DNA of 64,000 bases, from the NCBI RefSeq assembly GCF_000803215.1, contig NZ_JSXC01000035.1:62001-126000 (forward strand), read 5' to 3'. The notes beneath the pieces are model-generated. The model was given only the letters and a program-made list of their open reading frames with translations, did not search any database and was not told the origin of the DNA. The DNA is from Pectobacterium fontis (lineage in GTDB: Bacteria; Pseudomonadota; Gammaproteobacteria; Enterobacterales; Enterobacteriaceae). Position 1 is the first letter of the stretch; each line of letters begins with the position of its first letter. The translations under genes and the position numbers were made by a program. Shown here piece after piece: positions 55,611 through 64,000 of this stretch.

Positions 55611-55831
55611 GTTCTTTCTCCTCACTGGATTCCCTGAAATAAAATTGATTCTCCACCACAGCAATCAGCGTTTTATTACGCTGTCATATGAAGTTGAAGA
55701 GAATAATGATTCAGTCATCCGTAAAATAGATCATACAGGTAACATAATACGGTCGAAAAAATGCGGTCAGTGCCCTTGCTGGACGCTGACCGCCGTTAAT
55801 AGTAGCTGAGTCGGCAAAAACCGCTAGTTCT

Positions 55832-56380
55832 TCATGCAGTCGTCGCCGGTAATAGCAGAATCAGTGCGGCACTGAAGCCAAGATGATGCATAAACTCACG
55901 TAAAATAAGCAGCCGGGCGGAGAAAATATTCTCCAGCGGAATCCCCTCCCAGGCAGCCGGACTCCCCAGCATGACACGTTCCAGACGCTTAAACGTCCGT
56001 TCCATATCATCCTGCGGCAAACGCCAGCCCGCGTCCTCTTCTTCTGCTCCCGAAATTTGGGCGAGCGTCACCAGGGCGGAATCGAAAGAAAACAGCACAG
56101 ACCCTGCTGGGATATCGTGGCGAATTCGCGTCACTTCATCTTCCACCGCCATGATCGCCCGTTCCATCTCGTCCGGCGTCGGAGGCAGGTGTTTGAAAAA
56201 CGTCGCCGCCGTGTTGTCAAAGCCGATGGTTAATTGCAGGGTGGCCGACGGTTGTGATGCCGTCCCGCAGACGACGGTCGTCTGCTGTTCGCCAATGCAC
56301 AGTACCGTTACCGGTACATCCGGCGCGACGCGCGCTCTGGCAAGCGAGTACGCCTGTTTGAGGTTCACAGCATTTTCCAT
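55832..56380 (-). CDS. Unrecognised protein with weak resemblance to Ppx/GppA C-terminal half
   Basis: A 182-residue protein, third in the mmuP-mmuM operon, 13 bp after mmuM and with AAGGAG before its ATG. The pattern VTVLCIGEQQTTVVCG ... LTIGFDNTAATFFKHLPPTPDEMERAI ... GWRLPQDDMERTFKRLE ... GIPLENIFSARLLILREFM resembles the second half of exopolyphosphatase/GppA ASKHA proteins, but DIGGGSTE is replaced by CIGEQQTT. If so, it would be a non-canonical or regulatory member. The resemblance is by eye. Confidence 0.5.
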   Translation of the reverse strand: MENAVNLKQAYSLARARVAPDVPVTVLCIGEQQTTVVCGTASQPSATLQLTIGFDNTAATFFKHLPPTPDEMERAIMAVEDEVTRIRHDIPAGSVLFSFDSALVTLAQISGAEEEDAGWRLPQDDMERTFKRLERVMLGSPAAWEGIPLENIFSARLLILREFMHHLGFSAALILLLPATTA

Positions 56381-56396
56381 CACGGCATCTCCTTAT

Positions 56397-57344
56397 TTAG
56401 TGCCGATGCCCATGCTGGCAACAGCGTGCAATACTGGCAATATCTGCGGGCGTGGTTCGGCAACACCCGCCAATCAAACGCGCCCCTGCCGCCTGCCATT
56501 CGGGCAGATGTGCTGCCAGTGAACAGTCAGCCTCGTGGCCGTGGCTCCAGGTTTTGGTCACAGCATCATACTGCTCGCCGGAATTGGGATAAACCACCAA
56601 CGGCAAATCCGTCAGTGAAGACAGGTACGTCAACGCTGGCGTCACCTTTTCCAGCGCGATGCAGTTGATGCCAACGGCAACCACCTGCGAACAGGCGTTG
56701 ACCCGTGCCAACACCGTGTGCAATGGCGTACCGTCGCTGAGGTGTTCGCTATCGCGCAGCGTGAAGGAGAACCACGCCTGCGCCTGAGGGAACTCGGTCA
56801 GTAACGCGATCAGCGCCTCTATTTCCGCAAAGGATGGTAGCGTCTCGCAAGCCAGCAGATCGGCTCCCGCCTCAAGCAATGCTGCCATACGCGGCCGATG
56901 AAACGCCATCATCTCAGCCTGCGGCAGTTGGTAATCGCCACGATACTCAGAACCATCCGCCAGATAGGCCCCGTACGGCCCTACCGACCCCGCCACCAGC
57001 AGCGTGCCGGCCTGTGGATTAGCATGGCGATAATCCTCCCGAGCCTGCACCGCAAGCTGCACACTTTTGGCAATAAGTGCCAACGACTCCGCTTCACTAT
57101 ATCCTCGCGCCTTAAACCCTTGCGGCGTTGCCTGATAGCTGGCCGTGATCGCACACTGCGCCCCCGCCTTGAAATAGTCGAGGTGTACCTGATAAATCAA
57201 CGCCGGATTTTCAACCAGCACTTTCGCCGACCACAGCGGATCCGTTAAGTCACAGCCACGCGCTTCCAGTTCGGTCGCCAACGCGCCGTCCAGCACAATC
57301 GTTGATGCCGTCGCCAGCATGTCGGTCACGGTATTTTTACGCAT
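56397..57344 (-). CDS. mmuM: Homocysteine S-methyltransferase
   Basis: A 315-residue zinc enzyme: Cys in [11 protein letters not shown] and the pair GGCCRTT near the C-terminus form the metal site. It transfers methyl from S-methylmethionine to homocysteine to make methionine. The start overlaps mmuP by 8 nt. Confidence 0.94.
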   Translation of the reverse strand: MRKNTVTDMLATASTIVLDGALATELEARGCDLTDPLWSAKVLVENPALIYQVHLDYFKAGAQCAITASYQATPQGFKARGYSEAESLALIAKSVQLAVQAREDYRHANPQAGTLLVAGSVGPYGAYLADGSEYRGDYQLPQAEMMAFHRPRMAALLEAGADLLACETLPSFAEIEALIALLTEFPQAQAWFSFTLRDSEHLSDGTPLHTVLARVNACSQVVAVGINCIALEKVTPALTYLSSLTDLPLVVYPNSGEQYDAVTKTWSHGHEADCSLAAHLPEWQAAGARLIGGCCRTTPADIASIARCCQHGHRH

Positions 57345-58749
57345 TGTCTTCCACTCCCGTTAAGCCACGCTTCTTCATTGACTGCGTGAAATAATAAGCA
57401 GCGTAACACAAGGCGACAAACGGAATACCACACCACAGCGCGATCCGCTGGCTGGGATCAAACGCCAGCCCGACACAAGCCAGCAAGCACAGCAGGAAAC
57501 CGAGAATCGGCGTGATCGGGAACCACGGCGCGCGATATTGCAGCGCGGAGAGCGGCTTTCCCGCACGGAGATGGTGACGGCGGAACATATAGTGTGAGGC
57601 GCAAATGCTCAGCCACACCGCCACCACGGCAAAGCCGGAAATCGCAGACAGCGCCACGTAGACGGTATCTGGTGCGACCACGCTGGAAAACAGCGCCAGC
57701 AGCCCGCCCAACATACTAATAGAAATGGCAAAAAGCGGAATGCCGCGGCGTGTCAGGCGGGAAAAACGGCGTGGCAACGTCCCTTCATTGGACAGCGACC
57801 ACAGCATACGCCCGGAGGCATACAGCCCTGAGTTAGCCGCAGACAGGATCGCCGTCAAAATGACGAAATTAAAAATGTCGGCAGCATAAGGAATGCCAAT
57901 CTTCTCAAACACCAGCACAAACGGGCTTTTAGCGATACCCGCTTCCTCCATCGGGATCATCGCCGCCAGCACCAGCACCGTCCCCAAAAAGAAAACCACC
58001 AGCCGCGCGACGGTGGTACGAATTGCTATTGGCACCACCTTCTGCGGATTCTCGGTTTCCCCTGCCGCGATGCCGATCAACTCCGTACCGGAAAACGCGA
58101 AGTTTACCGCCACCATCGTCATCAGGATGGGCAAGCCGCCGTGTGGGAACCAGCCAGACGCCGTAATGTTCTGGAAGAACGGCGCGGGCGACCCGTCCTG
58201 CATCGGGATAAACCCAAACATCGCCCCCGCACCGAGCACGATAAAGGCCAGAATAGTGACCACTTTAACGATCGAAAACCAGAATTCACCCTCGGCAAAG
58301 AAGCGGGAAGAGATGATATTCAACAGATAGATCAGCACACAAAACAGCAGGCACCACGTCCAGACGGGCACCTGCGGGAACCAATACTGCATACAAAAAC
58401 CAGCCGCGGTCAGGCTGGAACCCAACGCCACCGTCCACGTCAGCCAATACAACCAGGCCACGGTATAACCGGTAGCCGGGCTGATATAGCGAGAGGCATA
58501 CACATGGAACGCCCCCGTTTCCGGCATGGCGACAGACAACTCGCCCAGACTCAGCATCACCAGATACACCACCAGCGCACCAATCAGGTATGCCAAGAGC
58601 GTCCCGGCAGCGCCAGTGGTAGAAATAATGTAGCCCGTATTAAAAAACAGACCTGTTCCTATCACGCCACCGAGCGAAAGCATCACCAGATGGCGAGCTT
58701 TCATGGTGCGCTTAAACTGCCCTTCCGAGCCTGATGCGTGTTGTTCCAT
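57337..58749 (-). CDS. mmuP: S-methylmethionine permease
   Basis: A 470-residue APC-family transporter, nearly identical in motif to E. coli Mmu[48 protein letters not shown]. The ATG at 58749 ([10 protein letters not shown]) has AAAGG upstream; ten more codons in frame are not conserved. Plants make S-methylmethionine, so this serves a plant pathogen. MetJ boxes lie upstream. Confidence 0.95.
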   Translation of the reverse strand: MEQHASGSEGQFKRTMKARHLVMLSLGGVIGTGLFFNTGYIISTTGAAGTLLAYLIGALVVYLVMLSLGELSVAMPETGAFHVYASRYISPATGYTVAWLYWLTWTVALGSSLTAAGFCMQYWFPQVPVWTWCLLFCVLIYLLNIISSRFFAEGEFWFSIVKVVTILAFIVLGAGAMFGFIPMQDGSPAPFFQNITASGWFPHGGLPILMTMVAVNFAFSGTELIGIAAGETENPQKVVPIAIRTTVARLVVFFLGTVLVLAAMIPMEEAGIAKSPFVLVFEKIGIPYAADIFNFVILTAILSAANSGLYASGRMLWSLSNEGTLPRRFSRLTRRGIPLFAISISMLGGLLALFSSVVAPDTVYVALSAISGFAVVAVWLSICASHYMFRRHHLRAGKPLSALQYRAPWFPITPILGFLLCLLACVGLAFDPSQRIALWCGIPFVALCYAAYYFTQSMKKRGLTGVEDNA

Positions 58750-58793
58750 GATGACCTTTCTTATAAATGAATCCGACATAGTTTATGCCGCAA

Positions 58794-58825
58794 AAACATA
58801 TAGACGTCTAAACTTCCAGACAGAT
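58794..58825 (-). promoter_or_regulatory. MetJ operator (met box array) upstream of mmuP
   Basis: Four contiguous 8-mers: AAACATAT (5/8), AGACGTCT (58802-58809, perfect consensus), AAACTTCC (5/8), AGACAGAT (5/8). The palindromic consensus AGACGTCT reads alike on both strands. The array ends 45 bp before the mmuP start. Confidence 0.85.
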
Positions 58826-58958
58826 AAAATGTTATACCGCCAACCGATTCGCAAAGTAAAGTGCAAGCTGGCGGAGGGGGATGAAGTGCGTTAAATCTGA
58901 ACGGATTGATAAGAGCACGCCGAGTGGGAAGGCAGAAAATGAGAAATGATGAGGAAAC

Positions 58959-58979
58959 GGTGAACCGCTATGGTTCACC
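58959..58979 (-). terminator. Hairpin overlapping the dusC stop
   Basis: 8-bp stem GGTGAACC / GGTTCACC with a 5-nt loop that spans the TAG of dusC; followed on the minus strand by GTTTCC. Confidence 0.6.
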
Positions 58980-59900
58980 TATCACACGCGCAATATCCGC
59001 TGAGGTCTTCAAGGTACGGATCTGACCGAATAACTCGGTGGCGTCGTCGTACTCTTTGCGCAAATAGCCAAGCCACTGTTTGATGCGTGCCACATGATAC
59101 ATGCCCGTGTCGCCCTGCTTTTCCAGCCGCACATACTTTTGCAGCAGCAGCATAACGTCCGGCCACGGCATACGCGGCTCATTGTACTTAATCACCCGGC
59201 TCAGGTTGGGCACATTCAGCGCCCCTCTCCCCAGCATGATCGCGTCACAGCCCGTTGTCGCCACGCAGTCCTGTGCGCTCTGCCAGTCCCAGATTTCGCC
59301 GTTGGCAATCACCGGAATCCGCAGACGCTGGCGGATTTCCCCAATCGCCGGCCAGTTGATACATTCCGCCTTGTAACCGTCTTCTTTGGTGCGCCCATGT
59401 ACGGCCAGTTCGCTTGCCCCCGCCTGCTGCACCGCATCGGCAATTTCAAACTGACGCGCCCCCGAATCCCAGCCCAGACGGATTTTCACCGTAACCGGCA
59501 AGTGCGCGGGCACGGCCTCACGCATGGCTTTCGCCCCCTGATAAATCAGCTCGGGATCTTTTAACAGCGTCGCGCCGCCCCCGCTACCGTTCACCAGCTT
59601 CGACGGGCAGCCGCAGTTGAGATCGACGCCATATGAACCCAGTTCAACCGCCCGCGCGGCGTTTTCCGCCAGCCACTGTGGATATTGCCCCAGTAGCTGT
59701 ACGCGCACCAACGTACCCGACGGCGTACGGCTGGCATGGTGCAATTCAGGGCAAAGGCGATAAAAGGATTTAACCGGTAAACACTGATCCACCACGCGTA
59801 AAAACTCAGTGATACACAGGTCATAATCATTCACTTCAGTCAGCAGTTCCCGCACTAATGAGTCGAGAACCCCTTCCATCGGGGCAAGCAGAACACGCAT
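58968..59900 (-). CDS. dusC: tRNA-dihydrouridine(16) synthase DusC
   Basis: A 310-residue flavoprotein of the Dus family: [38 protein letters not shown] with the catalytic Cys, and [13 protein letters not shown]. The LNCGCP pattern and length fit DusC, which reduces U16. Confidence 0.93.
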   Translation of the reverse strand: MRVLLAPMEGVLDSLVRELLTEVNDYDLCITEFLRVVDQCLPVKSFYRLCPELHHASRTPSGTLVRVQLLGQYPQWLAENAARAVELGSYGVDLNCGCPSKLVNGSGGGATLLKDPELIYQGAKAMREAVPAHLPVTVKIRLGWDSGARQFEIADAVQQAGASELAVHGRTKEDGYKAECINWPAIGEIRQRLRIPVIANGEIWDWQSAQDCVATTGCDAIMLGRGALNVPNLSRVIKYNEPRMPWPDVMLLLQKYVRLEKQGDTGMYHVARIKQWLGYLRKEYDDATELFGQIRTLKTSADIARVIGEP

Positions 59901-60114
59901 AACGCTACTCGGTAATCATTTTATCGTTAATCACAGGCCATGCCTAAGGCGGCCCCAAAAGCAGGCAATGTTAGGGGGTATTGTACGGGGAACGCAATGG
60001 GAAAGATAACGCGGGTAAGGCGCAGAGGTTGCCTCTTGTGACCATATCATCAATAATTCGTTACTACTTTGTGCCAATACTGTCCTGATGGACCACAACG
60101 AAGACTATTTATTT

Positions 60115-60786
60115 ATGTCGAATATCAAAACCGGCACGCTGCAACGTCCCCAGCTCTCTTTGCCGAATAATGCCGACAAACTGCTGCTGCACTCCTGCTG
60201 TGCGCCCTGCTCGGGTGAAGTTATGGAAGCCATCACCGCTTCTGGCATCGACTACACCATTTTCTTTTATAACCCCAATATCCACCCGCAGCGTGAATAT
60301 CTGATCCGTAAAGAGGAAAACATCCGCTTCGCCGAACAGCATAACGTGCCGTTTATTGACGCGGATTACGACACGGACAACTGGTTCGAACGCGCCAAAG
60401 GCATGGAATGGGAGCCTGAACGCGGCGTTCGCTGCACCATGTGTTTTGATATGCGCTTTGAGCGCACGGCACTGTACGCCGCAGAAAACGGCTTTAGCGT
60501 TATTTCCAGTTCGCTGGGGATTTCCCGCTGGAAAAACATGCAGCAGATTAACGAATGTGGGCATAACGCCGCGCAGAAATATCCCGGCATCACTTATTGG
60601 GACTACAACTGGCGCAAAGGTGGCGGCTCGTCACGCATGATCGAAATCAGCAAACGCGAACGTTTCTATCAACAGGAGTATTGCGGCTGTATTTATTCCC
60701 TGCGCGATTCCAATAAGCATCGCAAATCACAGGGGCGCGATATTATCCGCATCGGTAAACTGTATTACGGCGACGAAGCCGAATAA
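60115..60786 (+). CDS. queH: Epoxyqueuosine reductase QueH
   Basis: A 223-residue protein with Cys clusters in [28 protein letters not shown] and [10 protein letters not shown] (metal sites), plus [14 protein letters not shown]. QueH converts epoxyqueuosine to queuosine in place of QueG. The ATG at 60115 gives a family-like N-terminus ([14 protein letters not shown]); an in-frame ATG at 60088 is an alternative, neither having a strong ribosome site. Confidence 0.9.
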   Translation: MSNIKTGTLQRPQLSLPNNADKLLLHSCCAPCSGEVMEAITASGIDYTIFFYNPNIHPQREYLIRKEENIRFAEQHNVPFIDADYDTDNWFERAKGMEWEPERGVRCTMCFDMRFERTALYAAENGFSVISSSLGISRWKNMQQINECGHNAAQKYPGITYWDYNWRKGGGSSRMIEISKRERFYQQEYCGCIYSLRDSNKHRKSQGRDIIRIGKLYYGDEAE

Positions 60787-60798
60787 CCACCTCACATC

Positions 60799-60825
60799 AG
60801 AGTCCGGCACGCGGTGCCGGACTCT
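60799..60825. terminator. Hairpin between convergent queH and dppA-like genes
   Basis: 12-bp stem AGAGTCCGGCAC / GTGCCGGACTCT with a GCG loop; no T run on either side, so possibly a weak bidirectional terminator. Confidence 0.65.
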
Positions 60826-60832
60826 CTGCGTC

Positions 60833-62428
60833 TTACTTCTTCACATCGACCTGATAGAAAATATGCTTACCGAACGGGTCGATCTCATACCCACTCACTT
60901 CCTTACGCACGGGTTCAAAGATGGTGGAATGCGCAATCATGACGGCAGGTGCCTGATCGTGCATCATCTGCTGCGCCTGCTTGTATAAAGCTATTCGCTG
61001 CTCATGATCCTGTGAAGCGCGCGCTTCGGTGATGATTTTATCAAAGGGCGCATAGCACCATTTTGCCGAGTTGGAACCACCGTTAGCCGCCGTGCAGGTA
61101 AAGAGCGGCCCGAAGAAATTATCAGGATCGCCCGTCGCCGTGGTCCAGCCCATCAATGCAGCCTGATGTTCACCGCTTTTCACCCTTTTCAGGTATTCGC
61201 CCCATTCGAAGGTGACAATTTTGGCCTGTACGCCCACTTTCGCCCAGTCAGCCTGAATCATTTCCGACATGCGACGAGCATTGGGATTATACGGCCGCTG
61301 CACCGGCATCGCCCACAGTTCGATCGTGGTGCCCTCCGCCAAACCCGCTTCTTTCAGTAATGCTCTGGCCTTTTCGGGATCGTAGTCATAATCCTTCAAC
61401 TCACTATCCGCACTCCAGACGCCAGGCGGCAGCAGGTTTTTCGCCGCTGTCCCCGTTCCCTGGAAAACGGCGTCGATAATCGCGGGTTTATTAATCGCCA
61501 TCGTTAACGCCTGTCGTACTTTCACGTTATCCGTCGGCGCTTTTTGCGTGTTGAACGACAGGAAACCCGTGTTCAATCCCGCCTTTTGCATCAGCACGAT
61601 ATCCTTATTCTCTTTCATGCGCGGCAGGTCGGCAGGATTAGGGAACGGCATTACCTGACACTCATTCTTTTCCAGCTTGGCATAGCGCACGGAGGCGTCG
61701 GGCGTGATGGTGAAGATCAGCCGATCCAATTTCGCTTTACCTTCCCAATAGTCTGGAAACGCCTTAAACAGAATGCGTGAATCTTTTTGATACTGCGCTA
61801 ATTCAAAAGGTCCGGTGCCAATCGGCTCCATATCCACACGTTCCGGCGTGCCGGCTTTGAGCATGGCGTCGGCATATTCCGCCGAAAGAATGGAAGCGAA
61901 ATACCAGGCTAAATCGGCCAGAAACGGCGCTTCCGCGTGAGAAAGCGTAAAGCGCACGGTATGATCATCTACTTTTTCGATGTTCTGAATCAGCGAGCCA
62001 AAAGCCAGGCTTTCAAAATTGGCGTAGGTGCCTTTCGAAACGTTGTGGTAAGGGTGCTGCGGGTCTTTTTGCCGCATGAAGGAGAAAATAACGTCATCGG
62101 AGGTAAAATCACGCGTAGGTTTGAACGCTTTGTTGCTTTGGAACTTCACCCCTTTGCGCAAATGAAAGGTATATACACGTCCATCGGCGCTGATATCCCA
62201 GCGCTCCGCCAGACTCGGCACCAGCTCTGTGGTGCCCACTTTAAAATCCACCAGTCGGTTATAAATCGGCACCGCGCTGGCATCGACACTGGTGCCAGAG
62301 GTATAAAGCTGCGGATTAAAGTTTTCCGGCGAGCCTTCAGAGCAATATACCAGGGTGTTAGCCGATGCCGCAGAGGCGACCGCGAGCGTCAACGCCGCGA
62401 ATGTGAATCGTATTCCTGCTTTTTTCAT
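60833..62428 (-). CDS. DppA-like peptide-binding protein, orphan paralogue
   Basis: A 531-residue family-5 solute-binding protein: signal peptide ending ASA, then NTLVYCSEGSPENFNPQLYTSG, IGTGPFELAQYQKDSRI and WAMPVQRPYNPNARRMSEMI, all near-identical in pattern to E. coli DppA. No dppBCDF genes follow, so it probably feeds the main Dpp permease encoded elsewhere. The divergent pepT makes peptide use plausible. Confidence 0.9.
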   Translation of the reverse strand: MKKAGIRFTFAALTLAVASAASANTLVYCSEGSPENFNPQLYTSGTSVDASAVPIYNRLVDFKVGTTELVPSLAERWDISADGRVYTFHLRKGVKFQSNKAFKPTRDFTSDDVIFSFMRQKDPQHPYHNVSKGTYANFESLAFGSLIQNIEKVDDHTVRFTLSHAEAPFLADLAWYFASILSAEYADAMLKAGTPERVDMEPIGTGPFELAQYQKDSRILFKAFPDYWEGKAKLDRLIFTITPDASVRYAKLEKNECQVMPFPNPADLPRMKENKDIVLMQKAGLNTGFLSFNTQKAPTDNVKVRQALTMAINKPAIIDAVFQGTGTAAKNLLPPGVWSADSELKDYDYDPEKARALLKEAGLAEGTTIELWAMPVQRPYNPNARRMSEMIQADWAKVGVQAKIVTFEWGEYLKRVKSGEHQAALMGWTTATGDPDNFFGPLFTCTAANGGSNSAKWCYAPFDKIITEARASQDHEQRIALYKQAQQMMHDQAPAVMIAHSTIFEPVRKEVSGYEIDPFGKHIFYQVDVKK

Positions 62429-62601
62429 CCTAGCTCCTCGCTTATTGTGTTATTCGTGTCCCGTTTACTGGGTTGGCTTTCTGACTATCGCTGTCTTAAA
62501 TAGAAAACCATGGCAATAAAATGACAAATAAAACCCTCGAATGAAATAATTTCTACGTTAGGATAACTATCATGGCTTTTACTGAATAAAAGGGATTCGT
62601 T

Positions 62602-63837
62602 ATGACAGCTAATCTGGCTCATCAACTCAGCACTCGTTTTTATCGTTACCTCGCCGTGACCAGCCAAAGCAATGCCAGCTCGGCAACACTGCCCAGCACG
62701 CCGGAACAACATGAGATGGCGCGATTACTGGAGGGTGAACTCCGTGCGCTGGGTCTGCAAGACGTGGTGATTGATGAGCACGCAACCGTAACCGCCGTAA
62801 AGCCGGGTAACTGTCCGTCTGCCCCGCGTATCGGTTTTATTACTCATATCGATACGGTTGACGTCGGTTTGTCGCCACATATTCATCCACAGACGCTGCG
62901 CTTTACCGGTGAAGACCTGTGCCTGAATGCCGAACAGGACATCTGGCTGCGCACGGCGGAACACCCGGAAATTCTGCCGTATGTCGGGCAGGACATAATA
63001 TTCAGCGATGGCACCAGCGTACTCGGTGCAGATAACAAATCCGCCGTTACCGTAGTGATGACGCTGCTGGAGAACCTGACCGACGCGACGCCGCACGGTG
63101 ATATCGTGGTGGCCTTTGTGCCGGATGAAGAAATTGGGTTACGCGGGGCGAAAGCGCTCGACCTCAAACGCTTCGATGTCGATTTTGCCTACACCATCGA
63201 CTGTTGCGAACTGGGTGAAGTGGTGTATGAGAATTTCAACGCGGCTTCTGCGGAAATTCGCTTTACCGGCGTGCCGGCGCACCCGATGTCGGCGAAAGGC
63301 GTGTTAGTTAACCCGCTGCTCATGGCACATGATTTTATCAGCCAGTTCGATCGTCAGCAGACGCCAGAGCACACCGAGGGACGCGAAGGCTACATCTGGT
63401 TTAACGATCTAACAGCAAATGCCAACGAAGCGAAACTCAAAGCGTCGATTCGGGATTTCGATTTAGCGACGTTTGAACAGCGTAAGCAGCAAATCGCAAC
63501 CATTGCCGACAAGATTGCGGCTCAATACCCGACGGGCGGCGTGAGCTATACCCTCACCGATATCTACAGCAATATCAGTAACGCGATTACTGATGATCGT
63601 CGCGCCATCGACCTGCTGTTTGCGGCGCTGGATAAATTGGACATCAACCCCAAAGTGACGCCAATGCGTGGCGGCACGGATGGCGCAGCGCTGTCTGCCA
63701 AAGGGCTGCTGACGCCGAATTTCTTCACGGGCGCGCACAATTTCCACTCACGCTTTGAATTTTTACCGGTGCCATCGTTTGTGAAGTCGTATGAAGTGGC
63801 GCTGAATTTATGCCTGCTGGCGGCGAAAAGCGTCTAA
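62602..63837 (+). CDS. pepT: Peptidase T (tripeptidase)
   Basis: A 411-residue M20B peptidase: FITHIDTVDVGLSP (zinc His), SVLGADNKSAV (bridging Asp) and FVPDEEIGLRGA (catalytic Glu). AAAGGG upstream fits the start. E. coli PepT releases the N-terminal residue of tripeptides. Confidence 0.95.
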   Translation: MTANLAHQLSTRFYRYLAVTSQSNASSATLPSTPEQHEMARLLEGELRALGLQDVVIDEHATVTAVKPGNCPSAPRIGFITHIDTVDVGLSPHIHPQTLRFTGEDLCLNAEQDIWLRTAEHPEILPYVGQDIIFSDGTSVLGADNKSAVTVVMTLLENLTDATPHGDIVVAFVPDEEIGLRGAKALDLKRFDVDFAYTIDCCELGEVVYENFNAASAEIRFTGVPAHPMSAKGVLVNPLLMAHDFISQFDRQQTPEHTEGREGYIWFNDLTANANEAKLKASIRDFDLATFEQRKQQIATIADKIAAQYPTGGVSYTLTDIYSNISNAITDDRRAIDLLFAALDKLDINPKVTPMRGGTDGAALSAKGLLTPNFFTGAHNFHSRFEFLPVPSFVKSYEVALNLCLLAAKSV

Positions 63838-63850
63838 GGTGTTTATCAGA

Positions 63851-63872
63851 CGGGGCGAGCATGCCCCGCCTG
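63851..63872. terminator. Hairpin between pepT and yegP-like gene
   Basis: GGGGCGAGCATGCCCC stem-loop with flanking C/G pairs in the convergent gap; no clear T run. Confidence 0.55.
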
Positions 63873-63885
63873 CTTAGCAGTATTA

Positions 63886-63999
63886 CTACTCTGTCAGATC
63901 CGTTGTCGGTGCTCCAGGTGCGTTCTTTTTCACGGATTCAATACCGTTATCACGCGCCTGAACCGAACTATACATTTCACTACGGCCAATAATCTGATG
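63886..63999 (-). CDS. YegP-like (DUF1508) protein, C-terminal part
   Basis: The minus strand reads HQIIGRSEMYSSVQARDNGI then ESVKKNAPGAPTTDLTE and a stop at 63886-63888. This is the second DUF1508 repeat of YegP-type small proteins. The rest lies beyond the window edge. Confidence 0.8.
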   Translation of the reverse strand, partial: HQIIGRSEMYSSVQARDNGIESVKKNAPGAPTTDLTE

Positions 64000-64000
64000 G

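Noticed and set aside
58141..58734. 197-codon plus-strand frame inside mmuP
   Set aside because: Shadow of the membrane protein gene on the other strand; no similarity to anything known.

Overview
The window is a chromosomal segment of a soft-rot enterobacterium, almost certainly Pectobacterium. Three things point there: gene order shared with Escherichia coli (yejM-tRNA-Pro; ompX-rhtA-dps-glnHPQ; ybiB and dinG), an RTX metalloprotease with its own type I secretion genes, and a headless contractile-tail cluster that matches the described carotovoricin tailocins. The species cannot be fixed from sequence reading alone.

Layout. 1-1.7 kb: 3' part of yejM and tRNA-Pro(GGG), followed by a decayed tyrosine-integrase gene, a small toxin-antitoxin pair and a cupin gene, i.e. 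the scar of an old tRNA island. 4.1-15.7 kb: core genes (MATE and MFS exporters, ompX, rhtA, a P-loop kinase-like gene, dps, glnHPQ, an M3 peptidase, ybiB). 15.9-31.5 kb: the tailocin, all on the minus strand. It starts with a lysis cassette (holin, lytic transglycosylase, i-spanin with a nested o-spanin) and two small Mu-like genes. After an internal terminator come sheath, tube, chaperone, tape measure, baseplate, fibre and fibre-assembly genes. No capsid, portal, terminase, replication, integrase or invertase gene is present. 31.6-37.9 kb: prtW-inh-prtD-prtE-prtF (protease, inhibitor, type I exporter). 38.4-45.4 kb: dinG, a frameshifted AraC regulator beside a LysE-type exporter, a 35-codon membrane peptide, idi and bglX. 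45.8-52.1 kb: a class III aminotransferase-like enzyme divergent from a three-gene ABC importer of the 2-aminoethylphosphonate type and a DeoR regulator. 52.3-64 kb: GST, pbpG, small membrane and FMN-binding proteins, a CyaB-like adenylate cyclase, an S-methylmethionine operon with a MetJ operator, dusC, queH, an orphan DppA paralogue, pepT and the end of a yegP-like gene.

How parts work together. dinG and ybiB are neighbours in E. coli; here about 22 kb carrying the protease/exporter operon and the tailocin separates them, so two export or killing systems share one interval. Inside the tailocin, intercistronic hairpins, overlapping starts and an apparent out-of-frame chaperone pair suggest that expression levels are set after transcription. 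The 45.8-52.1 kb cluster looks like uptake plus breakdown of an aminophosphonate or amino-alcohol phosphate, but its substrate is open.
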